Shown: positions 29,670 to 38,752, counted from the first letter of the stretch. The stretch: DNA of 64,000 bases from Methylocystis rosea (GCF_003855495.1 NZ_CP034086.1:124001-188000), one strand, 5' to 3'. Numbers and translations: made by a program. Notes: generated from the letters alone by a model not told the origin.

Positions 29670-31046
29670 GTGAACCTTCGCCATTATGCGCATCGAAAAA
29701 CGCCGCCCAAGGGAGGCTCTTCCATTAGCGACGCCGAGGCTCCGTTCTGCGCCGTCATCGGCGCGGGCCCCGCCGGCCTTTTCGCCGCCGATGCGCTCGC
29801 GCGCGCCGGCGCGCGCGTCGTTATCTATGAGCACAAAGCGAGCCCCGCGCGCAAATTCCTGATGGCGGGGCGGGGCGGGCTCAACATCACCCATAGCGAA
29901 GGCCTGGAGCGCTTCATCTCCCGCTATGGCGCGGCGGCCGCGAGAATCGCGCCGTTCATCCGCGCCTGGCCGCCGCAGGCGCTGCGCGATTTCTGCGCCG
30001 AGCTTGGCGAGACGACCTTCGTCGGCTCCAGCGGCCGGGTTTTTCCGGCAAGCTTCAAGGCCTCGCCGCTGCTGCGCGCCTGGCTCGCGCGGCTGTCGCG
30101 GCTCGGCGTCACGATCGTGACCCGCCATGACTTCGCGGGTTTCGCCGAATCGGGGGCGCTGCGCCTGATCGGCCCGGATGGCGAATTCACCCGCAAGGTC
30201 GACGCCCTGGTGCTGGCGCTCGGCGGCGCCTCCTGGCCGCGGCTCGGCTCCGACGGCGCCTGGGCGGCGCGGCTTGGCGCGCAGGGCGTGCGCATTACGC
30301 CGCTCGCCGCCGCCAACAGCGGCGCGCTGATCGAGTGGAGCGCGATCTTTCGCGACGATTTCGAAGGCCAGCCGATCAAGACGGCGTTGCTGCGCCATGG
30401 CGCATCTACGGCGCGCGGCGATGTCGTCGTCACGCGGGGCGGGCTGGAAGGCGGGCCGGTTTACGCGCTCTCCTCGCAGCTGCGCGACGTCACGCAAAAA
30501 CACGGCCCGACGACGCTGTCGATTGATCTGCGGCCCGACACCAGTCTCGAATGCCTGACCCGCAAGCTGTCGCGTCGTCCACAGAAACAGTCGCATGCGA
30601 ATTTTCTGCGCAAGGCCGGGTTCTCGAAAGTCGAGATCGGGCTCCTGCGCGAGGGGCGCGGGGAGGGCCTGCCGCGCGATGCGGAAACGCTCGCCGGCCT
30701 CATCAAGAATGCGCCGCTCACCGTCACAGGCGTCGGCGGTCTTGAGCGCGCCATCTCGACCGCCGGCGGCGTCTCCTTCGACGAACTCGACGACCATCTG
30801 ATGCTCAAGAAGCTGCCGGGCGTTTTCGTCGCGGGCGAGATGCTCGACTATGACGCGCCGACCGGCGGCTATCTGCTGCAGGCGGCCTTCGCCACCGGAC
30901 TGGCGGCAGGCCGCGGGGCCGCCCGCTATCTCGGCCTTTCTCTCGATCAGCAGAACACGTCGCCCGAGCCCGATCAGACGGGCTTGTCGCCCCGCCAGTC
31001 GCCAAATGGGCGCGATCCGGAAGCGTCGAACAAATACAGCCTGTAG
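29670..31046 (+). CDS. BaiN/HI0933-type FAD-dependent flavoprotein
   Basis: Predicted NAD(P)/FAD-dependent oxidoreductase of 458 residues. The dinucleotide-binding motif AVIGAGPAGLFAADALARAG is near residue 29, followed by the family hallmark ARKFLMAGRGGLNITHSE. Near the C-terminus come GGVSFDELDDHLMLKK and the second FAD contact FVAGEMLDYDAPTGGYLLQAAFATG. The physiological substrate of this family is unknown in most bacteria. The only plausible start is GTG 29670. The last ~38 residues are polar, not conserved by eye, and overlap the convergent DUF411 gene by 73 bp. Confidence 0.82.
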   Translation: MNLRHYAHRKTPPKGGSSISDAEAPFCAVIGAGPAGLFAADALARAGARVVIYEHKASPARKFLMAGRGGLNITHSEGLERFISRYGAAAARIAPFIRAWPPQALRDFCAELGETTFVGSSGRVFPASFKASPLLRAWLARLSRLGVTIVTRHDFAGFAESGALRLIGPDGEFTRKVDALVLALGGASWPRLGSDGAWAARLGAQGVRITPLAAANSGALIEWSAIFRDDFEGQPIKTALLRHGASTARGDVVVTRGGLEGGPVYALSSQLRDVTQKHGPTTLSIDLRPDTSLECLTRKLSRRPQKQSHANFLRKAGFSKVEIGLLREGRGEGLPRDAETLAGLIKNAPLTVTGVGGLERAISTAGGVSFDELDDHLMLKKLPGVFVAGEMLDYDAPTGGYLLQAAFATGLAAGRGAARYLGLSLDQQNTSPEPDQTGLSPRQSPNGRDPEASNKYSL

Positions 31047-31444
31047 ACTTCCGCTGCGCCGCCCTCCATGCCGGGCGATCCGGCCGGCATGCCCGGCGCG
31101 GCGAGGCCGACGGCTTTCGGCCGCTCCTTCAAGAGCCGCGCGACCGCCTGCGGGGGAACATGGCCCTCGACGATGTAGCCGTCGATCTCGGCCGTGTGGC
31201 AGGAGGACAGCGGCTCAGGCACGCCGAGGCGCTTCTTCACCGATGGCATATCGACTTCGACGATCTCCTCGACGATGAAGCCGGCCTCGCGCATGCGCGC
31301 GCTCCACGCGCCGCAGCAGCCGCATGTCGGGCTCTTATGCATCACGACCTTCGTCGCGCCTTCGGCGCGCGCCCATCCGGGGATAAGCGCCGCGACGGCG
31401 GCAAGCCGCAGCGTCTCGCGTCGGGTGAAGAGGTTATTCGCCAT
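30974..31444 (-). CDS. Exported DUF411 metal-binding protein
   Basis: DUF411 family protein of 156 residues, often found with copper-handling genes. The N-terminus has an RR-containing signal (MANNLFTRRETLRLAAVAAL, cleavage near ARA), suggesting export, possibly by Tat. The core shows KSPTCGCCGAW, LSSCHTAEIDGYIVEGHVP and GLAAPGMPAGSPGME, all typical of the family; the CxxC-like CGCC and the Cys-His pair are likely metal ligands. I chose ATG 31444, preceded by AAGGA; the frame is open upstream to 31567 without conservation. No other copper gene is adjacent. Confidence 0.85.
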   Translation of the reverse strand: MANNLFTRRETLRLAAVAALIPGWARAEGATKVVMHKSPTCGCCGAWSARMREAGFIVEEIVEVDMPSVKKRLGVPEPLSSCHTAEIDGYIVEGHVPPQAVARLLKERPKAVGLAAPGMPAGSPGMEGGAAEVYRLYLFDASGSRPFGDWRGDKPV

Positions 31445-31611
31445 GAGCGTCGGTCCTTGTCTCGCGCGCTCCATGCGCGTCCATTCGGAAGGCGGGCGCA
31501 TCGTCGGAACGGCATTCGCGCGAAGTCGCTTGCGGTAGTATGTCGGTGTCGCCGACAAAAGCGGCAAGACGTCGCTCGAACGGACCCAGCGCTTACCATC
31601 GGAAGGGGTGC

Positions 31612-32796
31612 ATGAGCCAATCCGCCGCCAGCCCGCAAAACGCCGACGACCTGCTCAGCGAATTCTCGCTTCTTGGCGGCCCCCTTCAGAGGCTGGGAAG
31701 GCGGCTCGGCCTCGTCCGTCCGGGGCCGAATACGCTCCCCTTGGGGATCGCCCTCGGGCTGGTCCCCTGGATCGTCCTCGTCGCCTTGGCGGCGCTTGAA
31801 GGCGATCGCGGAAAGTTCTTTACGCTCTCCGTCATCGGCGGGCACATTCGGTTGCTGGCGGTCATTCCGCTGCTGTTCTTTTGCGAAACCACGTTTGATC
31901 GGCAAGCGAGGGAGTTTCTTTCGACCCTTCTTCGTTCCGGCGTAGCGTCGAGAGCGGCTCTTCCCGCCTTGCAGGCTGAAGTTCGAAGCCTCGCCCGCTG
32001 GAGCAATTCCTGGATTCCGGATGCGACCTCGCTCGCGGCGACAGTGCTGATGTTTCTTTTCGCGGCGCAGCTTCATCTGTCTGGAAAGACCGCGTCGCCC
32101 GAATCGGGCCGAGCCTTGGCCCTCATGCCGCTTGCCGGCTTGTGGTACTGGATGGTTTGCCTGCCGCTCTTTCGCTTTCTGGCGTTTCGTTGGGTTTTGC
32201 GGCTCGCGCTCTGGTGGCGATTCCTGTGGCGCCTGGCTCGAATGGAGCTTCACTTGACGCCGACGCATCCCGACGGCGCCGGGGGTCTCGGATATCTCGA
32301 AGTCGTCCAGACTCATCTGGCGCCTCTGGCCTTCGCCATCTCACTGCTCGTCGCCGCCGGTTTCGCCGAGGAAATGTCGACGGGCGCCTCGTTTGACCCG
32401 ATCTATCTGGCGACGGCCATCATTGTGATCATCGACGTCGTGCTGTTTCTCGGTCCTCCCTGTTTCTTCGCCTTCAAGCTGGTGGAATGCAGAGAACGGG
32501 GACTGCGCGACTACACGGTGCTTGCGGCGCGATACGTCGAGGATTTCGAGCGCAAATGGTTTGGCGAAGCGTCTCCTGACCGAGAGCCTTTGCTGGGGAC
32601 GCCGGACCTGCAATCGCTTGCCGATCTCGGCAATAGCGTCGGCGTTGTGCGAAATATGCGCCTGGCGCCTGTCAGCATTCGCCTGCTGGCGATCATTCTC
32701 GCCGCGGCGCTGCTGCCGATGCCGCCACTCTTCTTGTTCAAATATCCTGTCGCCGAGATGGCTCAAAAGCTCTTCATGAAACTGACGGGACTCTGA
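31612..32796 (+). CDS. Polytopic membrane protein of unknown function
   Basis: The 394-residue protein has about six hydrophobic segments, near residues 44-63, 75-92, 138-158, 173-195, 240-260, 275-300 and 355-380, so it is an integral inner-membrane protein. I do not recognise a catalytic motif. A possible signature is HLTPTHPDGAGGLGYLE between membrane segments, with conserved-looking His, Asp and Gly residues. ATG 31612 follows GGAAGGGG. It is divergent from the DUF411 gene and 57 bp upstream of the creatininase-family gene, with which it could be co-transcribed. Confidence 0.65.
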   Translation: MSQSAASPQNADDLLSEFSLLGGPLQRLGRRLGLVRPGPNTLPLGIALGLVPWIVLVALAALEGDRGKFFTLSVIGGHIRLLAVIPLLFFCETTFDRQAREFLSTLLRSGVASRAALPALQAEVRSLARWSNSWIPDATSLAATVLMFLFAAQLHLSGKTASPESGRALALMPLAGLWYWMVCLPLFRFLAFRWVLRLALWWRFLWRLARMELHLTPTHPDGAGGLGYLEVVQTHLAPLAFAISLLVAAGFAEEMSTGASFDPIYLATAIIVIIDVVLFLGPPCFFAFKLVECRERGLRDYTVLAARYVEDFERKWFGEASPDREPLLGTPDLQSLADLGNSVGVVRNMRLAPVSIRLLAIILAAALLPMPPLFLFKYPVAEMAQKLFMKLTGL

Positions 32797-32853
32797 CGAA
32801 CATTAAGGCGTTCCGTTGGGCGCGCCGCATTCCCCTCGGGGCCCAAGACGCCT

Positions 32854-33669
32854 ATGCTGCGCGCCATGCTCCCGTCGCCCTTCTGGTCCGAGCTCTCGAT
32901 GCGCGACATGCGCGCGCATGACATGTCGCGCGTCATCGCCGTTCTGCCGATCGCTGCGGTGGAGCAGCACGGACCGCATCTGCCGCTCGGCGTCGACGCG
33001 ATGATCATGGAAGGATGCGTCGAACGCGTCGCGGTGCGCCTGCCCGAGGACCTCGAAGCGGTCTTTCTGCCGATCCAGAGCGTCGGCGTCTCGACCGAGC
33101 ATCGCGACTTTCCCGGCACGCTGACGCTGACGAATGAGACCGCGTCGCGCGTCCTTCTCGAGATCGCAGAGGGCGTCCTGCGCACCGGCGTGAGAAAGCT
33201 GGTGATTCTCAATTCGCATGGCGGCAATTCCGCGCTCATTTCGCAGGCGGCGCTGGATCTGCGCGCCCGTTTCGGCGCGCTGGCGGTCATCGTCTCCTGG
33301 GCGCGTTTCGGCTATCCCGATGGACTGTTCTCTGCGGCGGAGCTCCGCCACGGGATTCATGGCGGCGAAATCGAAACGTCGCTCATGCTCGCCTTCAGGC
33401 CGGAACTCGTCGACATGGCGCGCGCCAAAAACTTCCCGCCGGCGACGCTCGACTTCGAGCGCGATTTCGCCTGGCTGCGCGCCGACCGCCCGGCGGGCTT
33501 CGGCTGGATGGCGCAGGATCTCTCGCCCGCGGGCGCTATGGGCGATGCGTCGAAAGCCAGCGCCGAGAAGGGCGAAGCGGTCGCGGATTACTGGGCGACG
33601 GCTTTCGTTGAATTGTTGCGCGACGTCGAAGCGTTCGACCTGACGCGGCTCAAGAGCATGGACGATTGA
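32854..33669 (+). CDS. Creatininase-family amidohydrolase
   Basis: Metal-dependent amidase of the creatininase family, 271 residues. The metal-binding segments LPIAAVEQHGPHLPLGVDA, STEHRDFPGT, LNSHGGNSAL and GIHGGEIETS are in canonical order and carry the expected Glu, His and Asp ligands. Family members act on cyclic amides or in cofactor pathways, such as creatininase, the MftE peptidase and the FAPy deformylase of riboflavin metabolism; the sequence alone does not tell which. The start may be ATG 32854 or 32866. The stop lies 3 bp from the convergent opgD/opgG stop. Confidence 0.85.
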   Translation: MLRAMLPSPFWSELSMRDMRAHDMSRVIAVLPIAAVEQHGPHLPLGVDAMIMEGCVERVAVRLPEDLEAVFLPIQSVGVSTEHRDFPGTLTLTNETASRVLLEIAEGVLRTGVRKLVILNSHGGNSALISQAALDLRARFGALAVIVSWARFGYPDGLFSAAELRHGIHGGEIETSLMLAFRPELVDMARAKNFPPATLDFERDFAWLRADRPAGFGWMAQDLSPAGAMGDASKASAEKGEAVADYWATAFVELLRDVEAFDLTRLKSMDD

Positions 33670-33672
33670 GGA

Positions 33673-35241
33673 TCACGCTGCCGGCGCAGTCCACGGATAG
33701 GTCCAGGTCTCGGTCAGCGTCCGCCCGTGCGCGCGTAAAAACAGCCGAAGATCGGCGGTCTGGCCCGGCTGCACCGAAACGTCGAAGAGCGCCCGCAGTC
33801 CGCCGATATGCGCGTTGGCCACGACGCTGGCGCGCAGCACCCGCCCGGCGTTCGTCGTCGCCACCGCTTCGACCTGACCCGGATCGGCCACGTAATAGGC
33901 GAGATCGCCGCCGGCGAAATCGACAATGAAACGATGTGCGTCGGGGTCGTAGGGCTCGGCCGAGCCAAGCGCCCGCGCCGGCGCCTCGAAGGTGTTGACG
34001 ACCACGCCGTTGGGCGCGAGCTGCGGCATGTCGAGCCCGGCGGTGATACGATAGGCGTAGACGAAAGGCGCGCCGGGCTCAGGCGACTTTGCCGGCGTCC
34101 AGCTCGCGACGATATTGTCGTTGGTTTCGTCACGCGTCGGCAGTTCGATCAGTTCGACGCGCCCCTCGCCCCAGTCGCCCATAGGTTCGACGAAATAGCT
34201 CGGGCGGTTTTCATAGGCGAGATCAAGATCCTGATAGGATTCGAACGTTCTGTCGCGCTGCAGCAGCCCAAAGCCGCGATTGTTGTTGTCGAGAAAGGAC
34301 GAGATCCGCGTTCGCGGTGGATTGGTGAGCGGGCGCCACAGCCATTCGCCGGCGCCGGTGCGGATCAAGAGCCCGTCGGAATCGTGCAATTCGGTGCGAA
34401 AGCCGTCGCGCACATCCCGGTCGTTTTCGCCGGTCAGATACATCGACGTGAGCGGCGCGAGGCCGAGCTTCATCCCCGCGCGCCGCGGGAAAAGCGTTGC
34501 CTGGATTTCGAGCGCGCTCTCCTGTCCAGCGAAGAGATCGAATCTGAAGGCTCCTGTCGCAGCCTCGCCGTCGAGCAGCGCATAGAGCGTCGCGTGATTG
34601 GCGCCCTTCTCCGGCGTTTCGACCCAGAATTCGCGGAAGAACGGAAAGCTCTCGTGCTCGGAGCCGGCCTCGACGCAAAGCGCTCGCGCGGAAAGCCCAT
34701 ATTTCTGATCGCGGCCGAGAAAGCGGAAATAGCTCGCGCCGAGGAAGGAGATCACCTCATCGTGAACATGAGGCTCGTTGACCGGGAAATGCAGGCGAAA
34801 GCCGGCGAAGCCGGTGTTGACGGGGGGAGCCTTTTCAACCTTGAGGCGGCCATAGTCGAAGAGCGCCGGCGAATAGGGAATCGGCGTCGCGATGCCGTCG
34901 CGGATCATATTTACCGTCATCGGGCGACGATAGAGAAAGCCGAGATGGAACGTCTCTAGCCGGAAGCCGCCGTCCGCGCCCGCAAAAATATCATGCTCGC
35001 GCTTGAAGCGAATCCCTCGCCATGTGTCGAAGTCCAAAGCGTCGAAGGGATCAGGCAGACGCGGCGGAACCGCAGCGTCGAAGGGCGCCAGCGCCAGGTC
35101 GTGCGCCCGCTGCACGACGTTCTCAAAGCCGAACCGCGGCTTGGGAGCGTCTGAGGCCGCTAGCGCTGGGCCTTTGAGCGCAAATTGCGCGCCTATTGCA
35201 GAGAGCGTCCCGGCGAATTGGCGCCGCGTTATTCGCGTCAT
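33673..35241 (-). CDS. Periplasmic glucan biosynthesis protein (OpgD/OpgG family)
   Basis: The 522-residue protein belongs to the MdoG/OpgG/OpgD family, needed to make or shape osmoregulated periplasmic glucans. The N-terminus MTRITRRQFAGTLSAIGAQF has a twin-arginine signal, which favours OpgD over Sec-exported OpgG. The core segments FGFENVVQRAHDLA, RGIRFKREHDIFAG, FHLGFLYRRPMTV, FAGFRLHFPVN, SFLGASYFR and GLSARALCVEAG match the family. No opgH glucosyltransferase is adjacent; opgC lies about 20 kb away at 55245-56333. The unusually long, polar 5' flank belongs to the next transcript. Confidence 0.87.
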   Translation of the reverse strand: MTRITRRQFAGTLSAIGAQFALKGPALAASDAPKPRFGFENVVQRAHDLALAPFDAAVPPRLPDPFDALDFDTWRGIRFKREHDIFAGADGGFRLETFHLGFLYRRPMTVNMIRDGIATPIPYSPALFDYGRLKVEKAPPVNTGFAGFRLHFPVNEPHVHDEVISFLGASYFRFLGRDQKYGLSARALCVEAGSEHESFPFFREFWVETPEKGANHATLYALLDGEAATGAFRFDLFAGQESALEIQATLFPRRAGMKLGLAPLTSMYLTGENDRDVRDGFRTELHDSDGLLIRTGAGEWLWRPLTNPPRTRISSFLDNNNRGFGLLQRDRTFESYQDLDLAYENRPSYFVEPMGDWGEGRVELIELPTRDETNDNIVASWTPAKSPEPGAPFVYAYRITAGLDMPQLAPNGVVVNTFEAPARALGSAEPYDPDAHRFIVDFAGGDLAYYVADPGQVEAVATTNAGRVLRASVVANAHIGGLRALFDVSVQPGQTADLRLFLRAHGRTLTETWTYPWTAPAA

Positions 35242-35891
35242 TCCCGCGTCCGAACCAAGGTCTTGCCTTCACTATTTGACTGCTGCTCTAGCCCCATCGT
35301 CTCGCTTGCGCAAGAAGCCGGCGGCTCACGCGGGTTCTTGCGACCGACATGCATCACCCGCTGAAAAAATAATCGCATGGGGCAAAAACCGCTTGTCTCA
35401 GCGGCAAAAGCGCGTATCTAAGTCCTTGCCCAAATCGCACGTGCCTGTGGTCGTGTGTCGGTAGGCGGGGATCCGGACAAGAGGCCGGTCAACCGCCAGC
35501 GTAAAACCGGCAGCCGGAGGCGAACCGGCGAACTCCGTCTCTGCGGAGGATCGCGACTTAAAGCAACGACGGACCGGGCTTTTTCGTCTCTGTCGACCCT
35601 CCAAAGGTCGGCGTACCGAAGAGGCTTGTCTTTCTTGCCGGGCGTGCGGATCGGGATTCTCCCCTTCCAATCGATGGCTGTACCCGCGGAAGCGTGCGCG
35701 CTCAGGCGCGCATCATTTCGCATCGGTCCAGTCAACGGCGCATCAACCAGCCGTGTGAGCGCTTGCGCTCGCGCGGCCTTGGACAGCTAAACCCAACGTT
35801 CGTCGCGTCTCCATCGCGCGCGGGCGAACGGAGCGGCGTGTCCGTTGACGCTCAACGATCTGGGCGCGGTTCGCCGCGCAAGGGGGCCACA
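35242..35891 (+). promoter_or_regulatory. Structured leader of ornithine decarboxylase, candidate speF element
   Basis: This 650 bp intergenic region has no convincing gene. The part from about 35400 to 35890 holds several perfect stem-loops: CTCCG/CGGAG (35533-35548), TGCGCGC/GCGCGCA with a TCAG loop (35695-35712), GAGCG/CGCTC (35757-35770) and CGTTGA/TCAACG (35843-35857), plus a T-run at 35580-35584. A purine-rich ribosome binding site (AGGGGG, 35881-35886) precedes the ornithine decarboxylase ATG. Position and gene context match the speF RNA motif described upstream of alphaproteobacterial ornithine decarboxylases. I infer that identity from context and length; I did not fold or search the sequence. 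The first ~150 bp would hold the promoter. Confidence 0.55.
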
Positions 35892-37037
35892 ATGACTGAC
35901 CGCATTCTCGATTTCCTCGCCGAGCGCCGACGCAACGGGCGCGACAACGGACCTTGCCTCGTCGTCGATCTCGACGTCGTGCGCGAAAACTATGTCGGCT
36001 TCGCCAAGGCGTTGCCGGATACGCGCGTCTTCTATGCGGTGAAGGCCAATCCGGCGCCGGAAGTGCTCTCGCTGCTCGCTTCGCTCGGCTCGTGCTTCGA
36101 CACGGCGTCCGTCGTCGAAATCGAGCAGGTCCTCGCCGCCGGCGCGACGCCCGATCGCATCAGCTTCGGCAATACGATCAAGAAGGAGCGTGACGTCGCG
36201 CGCGCCTATGCGCTCGGCGTGCGGCTCTTCGCGGTCGACTGCGAGGCGGAAGTTGAAAAGATCGCGCGCGTCGCGCCTGGCTCCAGGGTGTTCTGCCGCA
36301 TTCTCTGCGACGGCTCCGGCGCCGAATGGCCCTTGTCGCGCAAATTCGGCTGCGTCCCCGAGATGGCGACGGGCGTGCTCGAACATGCGCATCGCCTCGG
36401 CCTCAACGCCTATGGCGTTTCCTTCCATGTCGGCTCGCAGCAGACGAATCCGCGCATGTGGGACGCGGCGCTGAAGTCGGCGTCGGAGATCTTCCGCGAG
36501 CTCGCGGAGCGCGGAATCAATTTGCAGATGGTCAATCTCGGCGGGGGCTTCCCGACGAAATATCTCAAGAACGTGCCGGCGGTGAAGCAATATGGCGCGG
36601 CGATCTTCCGCGCGCTGTCGAAGCATTTCGGCAACCGCATTCCGGAGACGATCATCGAGCCGGGCCGCGGCATGGTGGGCAACGCCGGGCTGATCGAAGC
36701 GGAAGTCGTGCTGATCTCGAAGAAGTCGGAGGAGGACAGCGAAATTCGCTGGGTCTATCTCGACATCGGCAAGTTCAACGGCCTCGCCGAGACGACCGAC
36801 GAGATGATCCGTTATCCGATCCGCACGCCGGCGGACGGCGCGCCGACGAGTCCATGCGTCGTCGCGGGCCCGAGCTGCGACAGCGTCGACGTGCTCTATG
36901 AGAAGCAGCCCTATCAGCTGCCGATCTCGCTCGAGATCGGCGCGAAAGTGCTGATCGAAGGAACCGGGGCCTATACGACGACCTATTCGGCCGTGGGCTT
37001 CAACGGCTTCCCGCCGCTTGAGACGCATGTGATCTGA
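35892..37037 (+). CDS. Ornithine decarboxylase (PLP fold type III)
   Basis: Converts ornithine to putrescine, the first step of polyamine synthesis. The 381-residue protein is the eukaryote-like alanine-racemase-fold type: PLP Lys51 in FYAVKANP, HVGSQ, the Gly-rich phosphate site NLGGGFP, EPGRGMVG and the substrate-site GPSCDSVD with Cys near residue 329. Some bacterial relatives also take lysine, so dual lysine/ornithine activity is possible. I start at ATG 35892; the open frame upstream is the RNA leader. A palindromic repeat follows the stop within 16 bp. Confidence 0.93.
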   Translation: MTDRILDFLAERRRNGRDNGPCLVVDLDVVRENYVGFAKALPDTRVFYAVKANPAPEVLSLLASLGSCFDTASVVEIEQVLAAGATPDRISFGNTIKKERDVARAYALGVRLFAVDCEAEVEKIARVAPGSRVFCRILCDGSGAEWPLSRKFGCVPEMATGVLEHAHRLGLNAYGVSFHVGSQQTNPRMWDAALKSASEIFRELAERGINLQMVNLGGGFPTKYLKNVPAVKQYGAAIFRALSKHFGNRIPETIIEPGRGMVGNAGLIEAEVVLISKKSEEDSEIRWVYLDIGKFNGLAETTDEMIRYPIRTPADGAPTSPCVVAGPSCDSVDVLYEKQPYQLPISLEIGAKVLIEGTGAYTTTYSAVGFNGFPPLETHVI

Positions 37038-37052
37038 GCGAGTCGATCGTTT

Positions 37053-37171
37053 CCCTCGTCCTTCGAGACGGCCTCTTCGAGGCCTCCTCAGGATGAGGGA
37101 AACGTGATGGCGGCACCCTATCCGCCCTCATCCTGAGGAGCGAGCGACGCTCGCGTCTCGAAGGGCGAGGG
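37053..37171. repeat. Palindromic intergenic repeat, family 1 (copy 2)
   Basis: About 119 bp with the same ends as the copy in the nuo operon: left arm CCCTCGTCCTTCGAGACGGC...CTCCTCAGGATGAGG, right arm CCTCATCCTGAGGAGCG...CGTCTCGAAGGGCGAGGG. The centre between arms differs from copy 1. It lies directly after the ornithine decarboxylase gene and would give the transcript a large 3' hairpin. Confidence 0.85.
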
Positions 37172-37257
37172 CGGGAACAATCCCAACCCAGTCCCGTTCG
37201 GCGGGCGCGTCATGCGCCAGGCGCGAGGGTCGCTTGTCCTTCTTAAGGGAGGAAAAG

Positions 37258-37875
37258 ATGGCCTTTCTTGCTCACCACGACTTTGACGCTGGACCGCGCG
37301 CCTCCTGGCGCGCCTGCTCCGCAATGTCCCATGCGCGCCTGGAGGCGCGCGGTCCATTTACGCTCGCCGAAGAAACGCTCGCCGATGTCGCGGCGCGCGA
37401 AGCTTTGCTCGATGACGCCATGGGTCCCGCGCGCTTCTTGAAGACGTGCCAGCGGCTGCGCGACGGATCGGCGCCGGCGCCGGGCCTCGCGCTGGTCGCG
37501 ACCGACAGCGTCGGCGCGCTCATCGGCACGCTGCGGCTTTGGCCGGTTCTTGCCGGCGGGCGTGCGGCGCTGCTGCTGGGTCCGCTCGCCGTCGCGGCGC
37601 AGGCGCGTTCGCTCGGCGTCGGCGGCGCGCTGATTCGCGAGTCGCTCGCGCGCGCCGCCGACTTCGGCCACCGCGCCGTGCTGCTCGTCGGCGACGCCCC
37701 TTATTATGCGCGCTTCGGTTTCGAGCGGCGATTCACCGAGCGGCTGATCATGCCGGGACCGGTCGAGCGCGCGCGCTTTCTGGGCTTGGAGCTTGTCGAC
37801 GGCGCGCTATCGGCCGCGCAGGGCCGCGTCATTCCCGCGACCATGCCTGCGCTCGACTTGCCGCAGGCGGCTTAG
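37258..37875 (+). CDS. GNAT family N-acetyltransferase (YhbS-like)
   Basis: Predicted acetyl-CoA-dependent N-acetyltransferase of 205 residues. The acetyl-CoA-binding motif appears as LLLGPLAVAAQARSLGVGGALI, followed by the GDAPYYARFGFER segment typical of the YhbS/COG3153 group. The substrate is unknown. ATG 37258 is preceded by AAGGGAGG, a strong ribosome binding site. The TAG stop (37873-37875) coincides with the tip of a truncated TAGAGC repeat. Confidence 0.85.
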   Translation: MAFLAHHDFDAGPRASWRACSAMSHARLEARGPFTLAEETLADVAAREALLDDAMGPARFLKTCQRLRDGSAPAPGLALVATDSVGALIGTLRLWPVLAGGRAALLLGPLAVAAQARSLGVGGALIRESLARAADFGHRAVLLVGDAPYYARFGFERRFTERLIMPGPVERARFLGLELVDGALSAAQGRVIPATMPALDLPQAA

Positions 37876-37911
37876 AGCGCTTCACGGTCAACTTTTTCGG
37901 AACCTGCTCGA
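37873..37911 (+). repeat. TAGAGC repeat, truncated copy D
   Basis: A 39 bp remnant joins the left tip TAGAGCGCTTC to the right part TCAACTTTTTCGGAACCTGC of the family seen complete at 38636, 43312 and 44330. The middle is deleted. Its first three bases are the stop codon of the GNAT gene. Confidence 0.8.
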
Positions 37912-37914
37912 CGC

Positions 37915-38526
37915 TCACCAATAGGCGAGAATGCCGCTCGCGAGCGGGTAGGAGAGGCCGGCGCCAAGCGCGACGCCGGCCGCGACGTCGCTCGGATAGT
38001 GGTGCGCCGTCGCGATTCGCGACCAAGCCATCGACAGCAGAAGAAGTGCGGCCGATAGCGTCGTCGCCGGCCAGGCGATGACGATGGGCGCGAGCACGCC
38101 GGTGAGCGTCATGGCATGGCCGCTTGGGAATGAATGATCGTCGAGCGTCTTCAACAGCGACGGCAGCCGCGCGTCGACATGGAACGGACGCCTGCGGCCG
38201 AAGCGGCGCTTGATGATCGGATAGAGCATATGCAGCAGCGCGGCGTTCAATCCCGCGAGCGCCGCGACATGCAGCCCTTGCCAGCCGAGGCCGATGAGGA
38301 CGATGGGCGCGAGGATCAGATAGATCCAGCCATTGCCGAGCTTGCTGATCGCGACGGCGAGGAATCTGCCGATCGCGGAGCGCGCCGTTCGAGAGAAAAG
38401 ATGAACCGCCGCGAGGTCAAGGTCGAAGAGACGTTGGCCCCATGTGGCGGCGACGCCGATGTTTGCTTGCGGCTCCGATGACGCGTCTCGCGTCAGCTTC
38501 GCCAGCTGGTCCGATGTGAACGCCAT
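37915..38526 (-). CDS. PAP2-family membrane phosphatase
   Basis: Integral membrane phosphatidic-acid-phosphatase-type protein of 203 residues with about five hydrophobic helices. The three phosphatase motifs are present: KRRFGRRRP, SFPSGHAM and SRIATAHHYPSDV. Members dephosphorylate lipid phosphates such as undecaprenyl diphosphate or phosphatidate, on the periplasmic side of the membrane; which one here is not clear. The start is ATG 38526. It is convergent with the GNAT gene, only 39 bp away. Confidence 0.88.
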   Translation of the reverse strand: MAFTSDQLAKLTRDASSEPQANIGVAATWGQRLFDLDLAAVHLFSRTARSAIGRFLAVAISKLGNGWIYLILAPIVLIGLGWQGLHVAALAGLNAALLHMLYPIIKRRFGRRRPFHVDARLPSLLKTLDDHSFPSGHAMTLTGVLAPIVIAWPATTLSAALLLLSMAWSRIATAHHYPSDVAAGVALGAGLSYPLASGILAYW

Positions 38527-38635
38527 GACGCAACGCTACGCGACGGACGCTGCGGTTTCGCGACGCGGAGGCTGCGTTTCGGTGACGTTGGGATAGAGGT
38601 TGCGTGACGCTTATGTGATGATTTGGTGACGCCGC

Positions 38636-38752
38636 TAGAGCGCGTCCCGATCACATGGAATCATGTGATCGATAGGGAATCGCTCAAAATCAAAACGTCC
38701 GAGCAGGTTCTCTCTCGAAAAAGTCTGTCAATTTTTTTCGGAACCTGCTCTA
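38636..38752 (+). repeat. TAGAGC repeat, copy A
   Basis: About 117 bp. The left tip is TAGAGCGCGTCCC and the right tip GGAACCTGCTCTA. Inside are a perfect 9 bp hairpin, GATCACATG/CATGTGATC (38649-38670), and a long outer hairpin, GAGCAGGTTC (38701-38710) with GAACCTGCTC (38741-38750). Copies B and C have the same orientation. The final CTA gives the TAG stop of the minus-strand gene at 38750-39268. Confidence 0.88.

Noticed and set aside
35003..35790. Small ORFs in the ornithine decarboxylase leader
   Set aside because: No ribosome binding sites, no recognisable protein family and skewed composition; the region is better explained as structured RNA.
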